This document shows positions 1-6,873 of a stretch of 64,000 nucleotides of DNA, piece by piece. The stretch is from contig JAKVKH010000003.1 of the NCBI GenBank assembly GCA_022486625.1, positions 1 to 64,000 of the forward strand, given 5' to 3'. The notes beneath the pieces were generated by a model. The model saw nothing but the letters and a program-made list of their open reading frames with translations, was not told the DNA's origin and did not search any database. Position 1 is the first letter of the stretch. Each line of letters starts with the position of its first letter. This stretch comes from Butyrivibrio sp. (GTDB lineage: Bacteria > Bacillota > Clostridia > Lachnospirales > Lachnospiraceae). Made by a program: the position numbers and the translations under genes.

Positions 1-2
1 AT

Positions 3-170
3 TCTCCTTCTACTGCTGTCAGAAGTGGGAATGAGAGTACAATACCGTATGAAGAAGTAAAGATCAACTGTGCAGGGGTAAACGCTACTGATATTCAGAA
101 CGGTGGAATTTACAAATTCATTTCAGGTTTTGATATTTTTTTAACGCAGGGACTGGATTTTTTACAGTAA
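3..170 (+). CDS. C-terminal end of an unrecognised protein (5' partial)
   Basis: A reading frame is open from the window edge to a TAA at 168-170 and gives 55 residues ending ...GLDFLQ. No family is recognised and no catalytic motif is visible. The 131 bases that follow hold a small hairpin (GGCGT 189-193 with ACGCC 201-205) and the ribosome site of the next gene. It may be the tail of a real upstream gene or chance; the absence of stops over 56 codons is only weak support. Confidence 0.3.
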   Translation, partial: SPSTAVRSGNESTIPYEEVKINCAGVNATDIQNGGIYKFISGFDIFLTQGLDFLQ

Positions 171-301
171 GTATGCGAAAATAAGAACGGCGTACGCGTG
201 ACGCCATCTGCAGCGAAACGAAAGTAAATTCACCACGCTGATCTGCAGGTCATTATGCAAGTAGTTAAGGTGCTACTTTATAATACGAAAGGAGATTTCA
301 C

Positions 302-994
302 ATGATTTACACAAAGAAAGTCGAAGATATGTGCAAGGTTCATCAGGACGTGCATCATGGTTGCGCACCGATTCCTGAAGAAGCAAAATGGGTGAAAGCT
401 AAAGAAGTCAAAGATATTTCCGGATTTACACACGGCGTAGGCTGGTGTGCTCCGCAGCAGGGTGCCTGCAAGCTTTCTCTTAACATTAAGGAAGGTGTGA
501 TTCAGGAAGCCCTCGTTGAGACAATCGGATGTTCAGGAATGACACAGTCCGCAGCAATGGCAGGAGAGGTTCTTCCGGGCCTTACCGTTCTGGAAGCGCT
601 CAATACTGACCTTGTATGTGATGCAATTAATACAGCAATGAGAGAATTATTCCTTCAGATCGTTTACGGTCGTTCTCAGTCAGCTTTCTCAGAAGGCGGT
701 CTGTCCATCGGTGCCGGTCTTGAAGATCTTGGTAAGGGATTCCGTTCTCAGGTTGGTACAATCTACAGCACACTTGAAAAGGGACCGAGATACCTTGAGA
801 TGACAGACGGTTATATGACTGATCTGGCTCTTGATGCTGATGACAATATTATCGGTTACAAGTTCATCAACTTTGGTAAGATGATGGACTTCATCAAACA
901 GGGTATTGCTCCTGCTGATGCATATGAGAAGGCAAAGGGTCAGTATGGCCGTGTTGCTGATGCTGTCAGATTCATTGATCCGAGAAAAGAATAA
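302..994 (+). CDS. Iron-sulfur cluster assembly scaffold-like protein (NifU/IscU N-domain type)
   Basis: The 230-residue protein carries three cysteines in an IscU-like arrangement (C49, C56 and C77; local motifs GWCAPQQGACKL and TIGCSGMTQSAA), which suggests Fe-S cluster binding or transfer in the cytoplasm. The start at 302 is chosen for the GGAG at 291-294, 7 bp upstream. It is followed 18 bp later by the GGGtGRT protein. That pair occurs together in anaerobic Firmicutes and is probably one operon. The partner reaction is not known to me, so the role in Fe-S metabolism is a family-level inference. Confidence 0.8.
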   Translation: MIYTKKVEDMCKVHQDVHHGCAPIPEEAKWVKAKEVKDISGFTHGVGWCAPQQGACKLSLNIKEGVIQEALVETIGCSGMTQSAAMAGEVLPGLTVLEALNTDLVCDAINTAMRELFLQIVYGRSQSAFSEGGLSIGAGLEDLGKGFRSQVGTIYSTLEKGPRYLEMTDGYMTDLALDADDNIIGYKFINFGKMMDFIKQGIAPADAYEKAKGQYGRVADAVRFIDPRKE

Positions 995-1012
995 TCGAAG
1001 GAGGAAAAAATA

Positions 1013-2023
1013 ATGGCTTTATTTGAATCTTATGAAAGACGTATTGATAAAATCAATGAAGTACTTAAGAGCTATGGCATTTCTTCCATCGAAGAAGCTA
1101 AGAAGATCACAGAAGATGCCGGCTTAAATGTATATGATCTGGTTAAGGGCATTCAGCCCATCTGTTTCGAGAATGCCTGCTGGGCTTACACTGTAGGCGC
1201 TGCAATCGCAATCAAGAAGAACTGCCGCAAGGCTTCTGAAGCTGCTGCAGCAATCGGCGAAGGCCTTCAGAGCTTCTGCATCCCTGGTTCCGTAGCTGAT
1301 CAGCGTAAGGTTGGTCTTGGCCATGGTAATCTTGGTAAGATGCTTCTGGAAGAGGATACAGAGTGTTTCGCATTCCTGGCTGGCCATGAGTCATTCGCAG
1401 CTGCTGAGGGTGCTATCGGTATCGCTACAAAAGCGAACAAAGTTCGTCAGAAACCTCTTCGTGTAATCCTGAACGGTCTTGGAAAAGACGCAGCTCAGAT
1501 CATTTCCCGTGTAAACGGATTCACATTCGTTGAGACAGAGATGGATTATTTCACAGGTAAGGTTAAGATCATCAAGGAAGTTCCTTACAGCACAGGCGAC
1601 AGAGCAAAGGTTAAATGCTACGGCGCTAACGATGTTACTGAAGGTGTTTCCATCATGTGGCACGAGAACGTTGATGTTTCCATTACCGGTAACTCAACCA
1701 ACCCGACACGTTTCCAGCACCCTGTAGCCGGTACATACAAGAAGGAAAGACTTGAAGCAGGTAAGAAGTACTTCTCAGTAGCTTCAGGCGGCGGCACAGG
1801 TCGTACACTTCACCCGGATAACATGGCAGCCGGCCCGGCATCCTACGGTTTCACAGATACACTTGGCCGTATGCATTCCGATGCCCAGTTCGCAGGTTCA
1901 TCCTCCGTTCCGGCTCACGTAGAAATGATGGGTCTGATCGGCATGGGCAACAACCCGATGGTTGGAGCAACAGTTTCACTTGCAGTTTCTATCGAAGAAG
2001 CAGCAACAGCTGGTAAGTTTTGA
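1013..2023 (+). CDS. GGGtGRT family protein
   Basis: The 336-residue protein contains the family signature SGGGTGRT at residues 258-265, followed by a conserved LHPDNMAAGP stretch. Gly-rich and Cys-containing segments sit near residues 50-60 and 85-92. The function of this family is not established; it is regularly found beside an IscU-like scaffold, as here, so a role linked to Fe-S chemistry is plausible. The start has a strong GGAGG site at about 1000-1005. No transmembrane or signal segment is visible. Confidence 0.85.
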   Translation: MALFESYERRIDKINEVLKSYGISSIEEAKKITEDAGLNVYDLVKGIQPICFENACWAYTVGAAIAIKKNCRKASEAAAAIGEGLQSFCIPGSVADQRKVGLGHGNLGKMLLEEDTECFAFLAGHESFAAAEGAIGIATKANKVRQKPLRVILNGLGKDAAQIISRVNGFTFVETEMDYFTGKVKIIKEVPYSTGDRAKVKCYGANDVTEGVSIMWHENVDVSITGNSTNPTRFQHPVAGTYKKERLEAGKKYFSVASGGGTGRTLHPDNMAAGPASYGFTDTLGRMHSDAQFAGSSSVPAHVEMMGLIGMGNNPMVGATVSLAVSIEEAATAGKF

Positions 2024-2056
2024 AGAATAGCGTAAAATAGCGGTTTTTAGACGTAA

Positions 2057-2124
2057 GTAGGAGTGGCCCAAAGTAATAAAAAGTGGACTACTCCTACATT
2101 ACTCATACATTGCTACTCATACAT
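2057..2124. repeat. Inverted repeat and 14-bp tandem repeat downstream of the GGGtGRT gene
   Basis: GTAGGAGT (2057-2064) pairs with ACTCCTAC (2090-2097) across a 25-base loop. Just after it, TACTCATACAT occurs twice, 14 bp apart (2100-2110 and 2114-2124). There is no T tract, so it is not a standard intrinsic terminator. It marks the start of a decayed 780-bp stretch (2024-2806) without an intact gene. Confidence 0.35.
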
Positions 2125-2193
2125 CAGTTAATCTGATTTACTTTCATTTTTAAATTTTTTCTATCTCAGTTTTTAACCAATTTTTATCTCGTT

Positions 2194-2439
2194 CTATATA
2201 TATTCTGTAATATCTGAGATTTTATGGCCGATCTTACGTTCTCTTCCGGCATCAGGCTTTATTCCACCAATAAAAGTCCAGTTATCTGAATCCACATTAG
2301 TAAGCTTAATTCGCCAGCATTCCTGAGTAAAGATCATGCGATCTTTTCGACAGTCTTCAGCCTCTTTTATAAAGGGGGCGATTTTGACATCATAGCTAAG
2401 AAAATGTCTGTGTGATTTGAACGGAGAAATTTTCTTATT
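2194..2439 (-). pseudogene. Gene remnant without a start codon
   Basis: On the minus strand a frame is open for 81 codons between a TGA (2440-2442) and a TAG (2194-2196). The residues look protein-like (for example KIAPFIKEAEDC, then FTQECWRIKL), but there is no ATG, GTG or TTG with a ribosome site at the upstream end; the first Met is well inside. I read it as the 3' part of a gene whose 5' part is gone. The family is not recognised. Confidence 0.4.
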
Positions 2440-2453
2440 TCAACATTTGCTTT

Positions 2454-2694
2454 ATGATGATAATAGAGGAGCAACAGACTGCTTTGCATTCAGCAGCTGC
2501 TTCCGGGTAAGATGTCGAAGTCAGGGAAGGGAAAAGATGTAGGAGACTCAAATGCTACAATCGGCACCAATCCTGTTTCGAATAACACTGTAAATTCTGC
2601 AGCCAAAGAAGTAACAGTGGTGGAATGATCACAAAACGAGTTCGGTGTTATGAATCCGGAACTCGCAAAACTTGCCGAATATGCTATAGTGTGA
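2454..2694 (+). pseudogene. Probable decayed reading frame with internal stop
   Basis: A short frame starts at ATG 2512 and reaches TGA at 2626-2628. The same frame then continues with sensible residues (EFGVMNPELAKLAEYA) to TGA at 2692-2694. A different frame, 2454-2510, leads into it. This pattern suggests a pseudogene with at least one stop and one frameshift. No ribosome site is convincing and the family is unknown. Confidence 0.3.
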
Positions 2695-2763
2695 GGCAAT
2701 AACCAAGATAATAATTCACAATATAGAATGATTTTTTATTAAATTCAAATTACATTTTTAAAA

Positions 2764-2792
2764 TTGAAAGATACGCATTAAAGGCGTATTAT
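2764..2792 (+). promoter_or_regulatory. hicAB promoter with embedded palindromic operator
   Basis: TTGAAA (2764-2769) and TATTAT (2787-2792) are separated by 17 bp. ATACGC (2771-2776) and GCGTAT (2784-2789) form an inverted repeat in the spacer and overlap the -10 box. HicB-type antitoxins repress their own promoter through such palindromes using the ribbon-helix-helix domain, so this is the likely autoregulatory operator. The leader to the ATG at 2807 is very short. Confidence 0.65.
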
Positions 2793-2806
2793 ATAGAAAG
2801 AGGAAG

Positions 2807-3004
2807 ATGAAAAACAAAGATATAATTAAGGAAGCCAGAAACAACGGATGGTGGCTCCTCAGAAATGGGCACGATCATGACATCTATACAAATGGTGTCA
2901 ATACAATTCCGATACCAAGACATAAAGAAATTAATGAAAATACCGCTCGCGGAATCATCAGAGTTATTCGGGAAGGCAAGGCCTGGAAAGGAAATAAAGA
3001 ATGA
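2807..3004 (+). CDS. hicA: HicA family mRNA interferase toxin
   Basis: The 65-residue protein has the double-stranded-RNA-binding-like HicA fold signature: a Gly-His-Asp-His segment at residues 21-24, where the catalytic histidine lies, and the TIPIPRHKEI...ARGIIR tail typical of the family. HicA cleaves mRNA and tmRNA and is neutralised by HicB. It overlaps hicB by 4 bp (ATGA at 3001-3004), indicating translational coupling. It sits immediately upstream of the CRISPR-Cas locus. Confidence 0.9.
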   Translation: MKNKDIIKEARNNGWWLLRNGHDHDIYTNGVNTIPIPRHKEINENTARGIIRVIREGKAWKGNKE

Positions 3005-3399
3005 GAAAAGCATACAGAATCAGTGTGACAAAAGAAAAGAATCAGAAGTATGCATACAACGTCTATGTGCCTGATTTTAAAATATATACAGAAGGCAGGG
3101 ATCTGGCAGATGCGATGTATATGGCAAGGGATGCGATCGGGATGACCATCATGGTAAGAGAAGATGAAGGGATGTTGATACCGGAACCTGACAGCGTTGA
3201 ATTTGAGCCTGAATCCGGGAGTATTGTAACTTATGTCGATGTGGATACAGAGGAGTACAGGAAAAAGCATGACAACAGGGCAGTAAAGAAAAATTGTACC
3301 ATCCCGTATTATCTGAATGCTGAAGCAGAAAAGGCAGGGATAAATTTTTCAAAGGTACTGCAGGAGGCTCTGATTAAGAAATTGAAGCCTCAGAAATGA
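3001..3399 (+). CDS. hicB: HicB family antitoxin
   Basis: The 132-residue protein has an N-terminal HicB-like domain (about residues 10-75, partial RNase H-like fold) that binds the toxin. The C-terminal stretch around residues 98-130 (TIPYYLNAEAEKAGINFSKV) reads as a ribbon-helix-helix DNA-binding domain, which would repress the hicAB promoter. The gene order toxin then antitoxin is the usual one for hic. A clear terminator follows at 3419-3455. Confidence 0.9.
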   Translation: MRKAYRISVTKEKNQKYAYNVYVPDFKIYTEGRDLADAMYMARDAIGMTIMVREDEGMLIPEPDSVEFEPESGSIVTYVDVDTEEYRKKHDNRAVKKNCTIPYYLNAEAEKAGINFSKVLQEALIKKLKPQK

Positions 3400-3418
3400 A
3401 AATGCCATGATATATGGA

Positions 3419-3455
3419 AACACCGATTGCGAATGAATACAATTGGTGTTTTTTT
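3419..3455 (+). terminator. Intrinsic terminator of hicAB
   Basis: AACACCGATTG (3419-3429) pairs with CAATTGGTGTT (3440-3450), with one G-T pair and a 10-base loop, and is followed by a run of seven T. It separates hicAB from the cas genes. Confidence 0.8.
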
Positions 3456-3516
3456 GTGTAATAATTTGCAAAACATTTTTCGTTTCAATTCAGAACTATA
3501 TTATGGCAGACATTAA

Positions 3517-3571
3517 GCATATAAATATGCAGGTACATATTCCACATGTGGGACATATGGTTTGATATAAT
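3517..3571 (+). promoter_or_regulatory. Predicted cas3 promoter with palindromic operator candidates
   Basis: An extended -10 (TG at 3563-3564, TATAAT at 3566-3571) has no recognisable -35 box. The place where one would lie is covered by a perfect 10-bp palindrome, CCACATGTGG (3542-3551), flanked by CATAT (3536-3540) and ATATG (3555-3559). A second inverted repeat, GCATAT-AA-ATATGC, lies at 3517-3530. A regulator may bind here. The leader to the cas3 ATG would be about 110 nt. Confidence 0.5.
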
Positions 3572-3689
3572 AGATATATACAATTAAGAAAAGTATTGCA
3601 GATAAAATATAGTTTGCATTAATGAAACTATTACAGAATAGAACATAAAAAATGCAGAAGAAAGGAATCGAGTATTAAGGAGACCAGAC

Positions 3690-5999
3690 ATGACAGAGCA
3701 AACAGGTAAAGAAAATAAACCGTATATTGCACATTGGAGAAAAGCAAAAGACAAAAGCGATTATATTGTAATTGATGAAAACGGACAGAATATAAAAGTA
3801 GAGGTACAGTTTATAGTTGATCATTTAAAGAACACTTCTGAACTTGCAGCAGCCTTTGCGGACTGCTTTGGTGCATCAGAGTATGCGGCACAGATGGGGT
3901 TGGTACATGATATCGGTAAGTATTCCAGCGAATTCCAGAAGCGAATTTGGGAAAATGCACCAAAGGTTGACCATTCAACAGCTGGCGCAAAAGAAGTAAT
4001 TGCAATCAATGATAGAAATCTGGTTGGTATGGCTGCTGCATATTGCATAGCAGGGCATCATGCAGGTTTATTAAATGGCGGGTCGATTTATGATAGTAAT
4101 GGTACAGTCAGGAGTTTATACGCCAGACTTAACAAAGAACTGCCTGATTATAATGCGTACAGAGCCAATATAAAACTGGAAAAATTACAAACGCATCCGA
4201 GTCTGAATATACTTGGTATGTCAAATACAGATAGTGGGATGTTCAGTGTTATGCTATGGATTCGAATGCTTTTTTCCTGTCTGGTGGATGCGGATTATCT
4301 GGATACGGAATCATTCATGAAATATGGAGAGTGTAAACGTGATCCTGGAGAAATTATGGTTTCTCTGCTGAACAGATTGAACAGGCATATTAAGGAGAAA
4401 AACTGGCTTCAGGGAGAAAATCGTATAAACAGATTGAGATCAGAAATCCTTCAAAACTGTATAAATAAGGGAAATGAATGTAAAGGCGGAATTTTAACAC
4501 TTACAGTTCCAACAGGAGGAGGAAAAACAGTAGCATCTCTTGCCTTTGCATTGAATCATGCAGTAAAAATGGATAAAAAAAGGATTATTTATGTTATTCC
4601 GTACTGCTCGATTATTGATCAGACGGTAGATGTATTTACAGATATTCTCGGAGAGAGAAATGTTCTGGCACATTATTCGAATATTGATATTACAGAAAGT
4701 ACAGCAGAAGATGATATTGCTTATTCAAAAGAACTTGCGACTGAAAATTGGGAGAAGCCAATCGTTGTAACGACGGCAGTGCAGTTTTTTGAGTCGTTGT
4801 TTGCCGATAAAACATCTCAATGCAGGAAGCTTCATAATATGGCGGATTCAGTAATTATTTTTGATGAGGCACAGACATTGCCACAACCATATCTAAAACC
4901 ATGTATTGCAGTCATATCTGAACTTGTTCAGAATTATGACTGTACTTGCGTTCTATGTACAGCAACGCAACCGGCGTTGAACCGGTTCTTTGAAAAAATA
5001 TATATAAATCATAAACCTGCTGAAATGAAAACCACAGAGATCTGTGAAGATACAGAAAAACTATATAAAGAGTTCAAACGCGTTACATACAAAATGAGAG
5101 GGAGGCTTGATGATGAAGAACTTGCTGAAGAACTGATGGAACAGGATCAGGTCCTTTGTGTTGTTGTGACAAGAAAACAGGCTTATAACGTTTATCATCT
5201 GATGTCGGGCGAAGGAAATTATCATTTGTCTAAATGTATGACGTCCAAGGATATCAGGGATACATTAGCTGAAATCTGTATAAGACTTGAAGCGAAGAAA
5301 ACCTGTCGCGTAATTGCCACCAACCTTGTGGAAGCTGGTGTTGATCTTGATTTCAGAACGGTATATAGAGCAAAAGCAGGACTTGACAGTATTATTCAGG
5401 CAGGGGGCAGGTGTAACAGGGAAGGAAAAAATTCTACAGAAGAAAGTATTGTATATATTTTTGAACCGGAAGATCGATATCTGACGCATTTACCGGATAT
5501 GCTCAAAAGGCCGGCTTCAATAACGGAAGTTGTGACAAAAGATGTAGTGGATATGGCTGAACAGAAAGTTGTCAGCAGGTATTTTAATAATCTGTTTAAT
5601 CATCTGGATGGGGAAACAGCAGAAACTTCAGATGGTCTGGATGTAAAAAGAATTATGCATAGAATTAGCGAATGCCAGAAATTATCGTTTCCGTTTGCAG
5701 ACATTGCAAGAGACTTTAAACTGATTGATAACCAGACGGTATCAGTGCTTATTCCATCAGATGAAACAAGCCATGTGCTTTCTGAAAAACTTCAGAATGC
5801 CAAAGAATATATGAATTCTGATGATTATAGAAAAATCGGAAAATATTGTGTAAATATATATGCGCAGAATCTTAAAGCATTGAGAAATTCTGTAATTATG
5901 ATCAGCGATGACTTAGCAATACTTGCGGTGGAGGAGTTGTATGATAAGCATACAGGACTAAAAATGGAGGATGAAGGTGGAAATGCGCTTTTCTCCTGA
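3690..5999 (+). CDS. cas3: CRISPR-associated nuclease-helicase Cas3 (type I-C)
   Basis: The 769-residue protein has an N-terminal HD nuclease domain (LVHDIGK at about 71-77 and VDHSTAG near 93) followed by an SF2 helicase with Walker A TVPTGGGKT (about 272-280) and a DEAQ box (about 391). Recruited by Cascade, it unwinds and degrades target DNA. The length is usual for I-C Cas3. The ribosome site AAGGAG lies upstream of ATG 3690. It is separated from cas5c by 223 bp that hold the crRNA-like RNA gene, so cas3 and the cas5c-cas2 operon may be controlled separately. Confidence 0.95.
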   Translation: MTEQTGKENKPYIAHWRKAKDKSDYIVIDENGQNIKVEVQFIVDHLKNTSELAAAFADCFGASEYAAQMGLVHDIGKYSSEFQKRIWENAPKVDHSTAGAKEVIAINDRNLVGMAAAYCIAGHHAGLLNGGSIYDSNGTVRSLYARLNKELPDYNAYRANIKLEKLQTHPSLNILGMSNTDSGMFSVMLWIRMLFSCLVDADYLDTESFMKYGECKRDPGEIMVSLLNRLNRHIKEKNWLQGENRINRLRSEILQNCINKGNECKGGILTLTVPTGGGKTVASLAFALNHAVKMDKKRIIYVIPYCSIIDQTVDVFTDILGERNVLAHYSNIDITESTAEDDIAYSKELATENWEKPIVVTTAVQFFESLFADKTSQCRKLHNMADSVIIFDEAQTLPQPYLKPCIAVISELVQNYDCTCVLCTATQPALNRFFEKIYINHKPAEMKTTEICEDTEKLYKEFKRVTYKMRGRLDDEELAEELMEQDQVLCVVVTRKQAYNVYHLMSGEGNYHLSKCMTSKDIRDTLAEICIRLEAKKTCRVIATNLVEAGVDLDFRTVYRAKAGLDSIIQAGGRCNREGKNSTEESIVYIFEPEDRYLTHLPDMLKRPASITEVVTKDVVDMAEQKVVSRYFNNLFNHLDGETAETSDGLDVKRIMHRISECQKLSFPFADIARDFKLIDNQTVSVLIPSDETSHVLSEKLQNAKEYMNSDDYRKIGKYCVNIYAQNLKALRNSVIMISDDLAILAVEELYDKHTGLKMEDEGGNALFS

Positions 6000-6086
6000 A
6001 AAAAGTGCCTCCTGAGTATACAGGAGGCACTTGGCCGAAATACTTTAAAAAATCATGTTTCAATCCGCTCTTATATATTAAGAGAC
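5999..6086 (-). ncRNA. CreR-like crRNA mimic: degenerate repeat, pseudo-spacer and terminator
   Basis: Read on the minus strand, a 30-nt pseudo-repeat (6086-6057) begins GTC, forms a 6-bp stem (CTCTTA 6084-6079 with TAAGAG 6073-6068) and ends GGATTGAAAC. It matches the array repeat in its 5' GTC, central hairpin, AGCG and the ATTGAAA handle. Next come a 24-nt pseudo-spacer (6056-6033) and a perfect 12-bp terminator hairpin (6032-6021 with 6014-6003) followed by six T (6004-5999). A promoter lies at the right distance upstream, placing +1 at about 6086. The RNA would be about 88 nt. Its first 17 spacer positions match 6148-6132 with one mismatch. The architecture is that of CreA/CreR RNAs, which load into Cascade and repress rather than cut. 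Expression is not shown by sequence. Confidence 0.85.
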
Positions 6087-6092
6087 GTGTTT

Positions 6093-6121
6093 ATCATAAT
6101 ATATGTAAGATAGAATGACAA
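6093..6121 (-). promoter_or_regulatory. Promoter of the crRNA-like RNA
   Basis: On the minus strand, TTGTCA (6121-6116) and TATGAT (6098-6093) are separated by exactly 17 bp. Transcription should start about 7 nt downstream, at the G (6086) that opens the pseudo-repeat. The promoter is divergent from the cas5c promoter. Confidence 0.8.
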
Positions 6122-6131
6122 GCAATAAAAT

Positions 6132-6151
6132 ATACTTTAAAATATCATGAA
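6132..6151 (-). promoter_or_regulatory. Cascade target (PAM plus protospacer) matched by the crRNA-like RNA
   Basis: On the minus strand, TTC (6151-6149), the known type I-C PAM, is followed by a 17-nt protospacer (6148-6132) identical to the first 17 nt of the pseudo-spacer except at position 6 (A in the target, T in the RNA gene). Matching then breaks off. Limited pairing of this kind allows Cascade binding without interference in known CreA/CreR systems. The site lies 7 bp upstream of the cas5c -35 box and 10 bp from the -35 of the RNA's own promoter, so it could control both. Confidence 0.8.
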
Positions 6152-6158
6152 ATAAATA

Positions 6159-6187
6159 TTGACATTAGGCCGTTAATGACCTACCAT
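6159..6187 (+). promoter_or_regulatory. Promoter of the cas5c-cas2 operon
   Basis: A consensus -35 TTGACA (6159-6164) and a -10 TACCAT (6182-6187) are 17 bp apart, which predicts a start near 6194 and a short leader to the TTG start at 6223. The AT-rich stretch upstream, where an UP element would lie, contains the Cascade target site. Confidence 0.75.
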
Positions 6188-6222
6188 TAAATGCAAGAGA
6201 ACAAGGAAAGGAGGGGGTAAAT

Positions 6223-6873
6223 TTGAGTTATGGAGTGCGGGTTGAGACATGGGGCGAGTATGCTCTCTTTTCAAGACCGGAACTGAAAACAGAGCGAATG
6301 AGTTATGAGGTGATAACGCCATCTGCGGCACGTGGGCTGATTGAAAGCATCTATTGGCACCCTGGTTTGAATGTGGTAATTGACAAAATTTATGTACTAA
6401 ACAAAATTCAATTTACAAATATTCGAAGGAACGAGGTGAAAAGTAAAGCAAGTCTGGCACAGGTAAAAAGCATGATGAATGGAGGCTCTGCACCTATGAT
6501 CATCAGCAGTAATGATATCATGCAGAGAGCTTCTACAATACTTCGGGATGTTCATTATGTAATTGATTCACATTTTGAACTGACAGATAAAGCTGCACCG
6601 GGAGATAATGAAGGCAAATTCAAGGATATCTTCAGACGCAGAATTGAAAAGGGTATGGCATATTCACAACCGTATTTTGGATGCCGTGAGTTTCCGGCCT
6701 ATTTCAGACCATGGGTTGGAGATGCAGTTCCAACAAGCGGAGAAACGAAGGATCTTGGACTTATGTTGTATGATATGGATTACAGTGATCCTCAGAATAT
6801 CAGACCGATGTTTTTTATGGCGAAACTTGAAAACGGAGTTATGCAGGTGGCAGGAGAGAAGGTGCTTGAATGA
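6223..6873 (+). CDS. cas5c: Cas5c, pre-crRNA processing subunit of type I-C Cascade
   Basis: The 216-residue protein matches the Cas5 type I-C family (N-terminal YGVRVETWGEYALFSRPE, then TPSAARGLIESIYW near residues 30-45). In I-C systems, which lack Cas6, Cas5c cleaves the repeat and stays on the 5' handle. The start is TTG at 6223, supported by a strong GGAGGGGG at 6210-6217; no ATG with a ribosome site fits better. It overlaps cas8c by 4 bp (ATGA). It should also recognise the stem of the crRNA-like RNA. Confidence 0.93.
   Translation: MSYGVRVETWGEYALFSRPELKTERMSYEVITPSAARGLIESIYWHPGLNVVIDKIYVLNKIQFTNIRRNEVKSKASLAQVKSMMNGGSAPMIISSNDIMQRASTILRDVHYVIDSHFELTDKAAPGDNEGKFKDIFRRRIEKGMAYSQPYFGCREFPAYFRPWVGDAVPTSGETKDLGLMLYDMDYSDPQNIRPMFFMAKLENGVMQVAGEKVLE

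Noticed and set aside
2740-2806. Possible match of the sequence after the second repeat-like element (3481 downward) to the hicAB promoter
   Set aside because: Only an AT-rich 8-base identity (AAAAATGT) was seen, without a TTC PAM and without extension; expected by chance.
6003-6032. The hairpin just after cas3 read as a plus-strand terminator for cas3
   Set aside because: On the plus strand the stem is followed by GGCCGAAAT, without a T tract; the T run is on the minus strand, so it fits the crRNA-like RNA instead.
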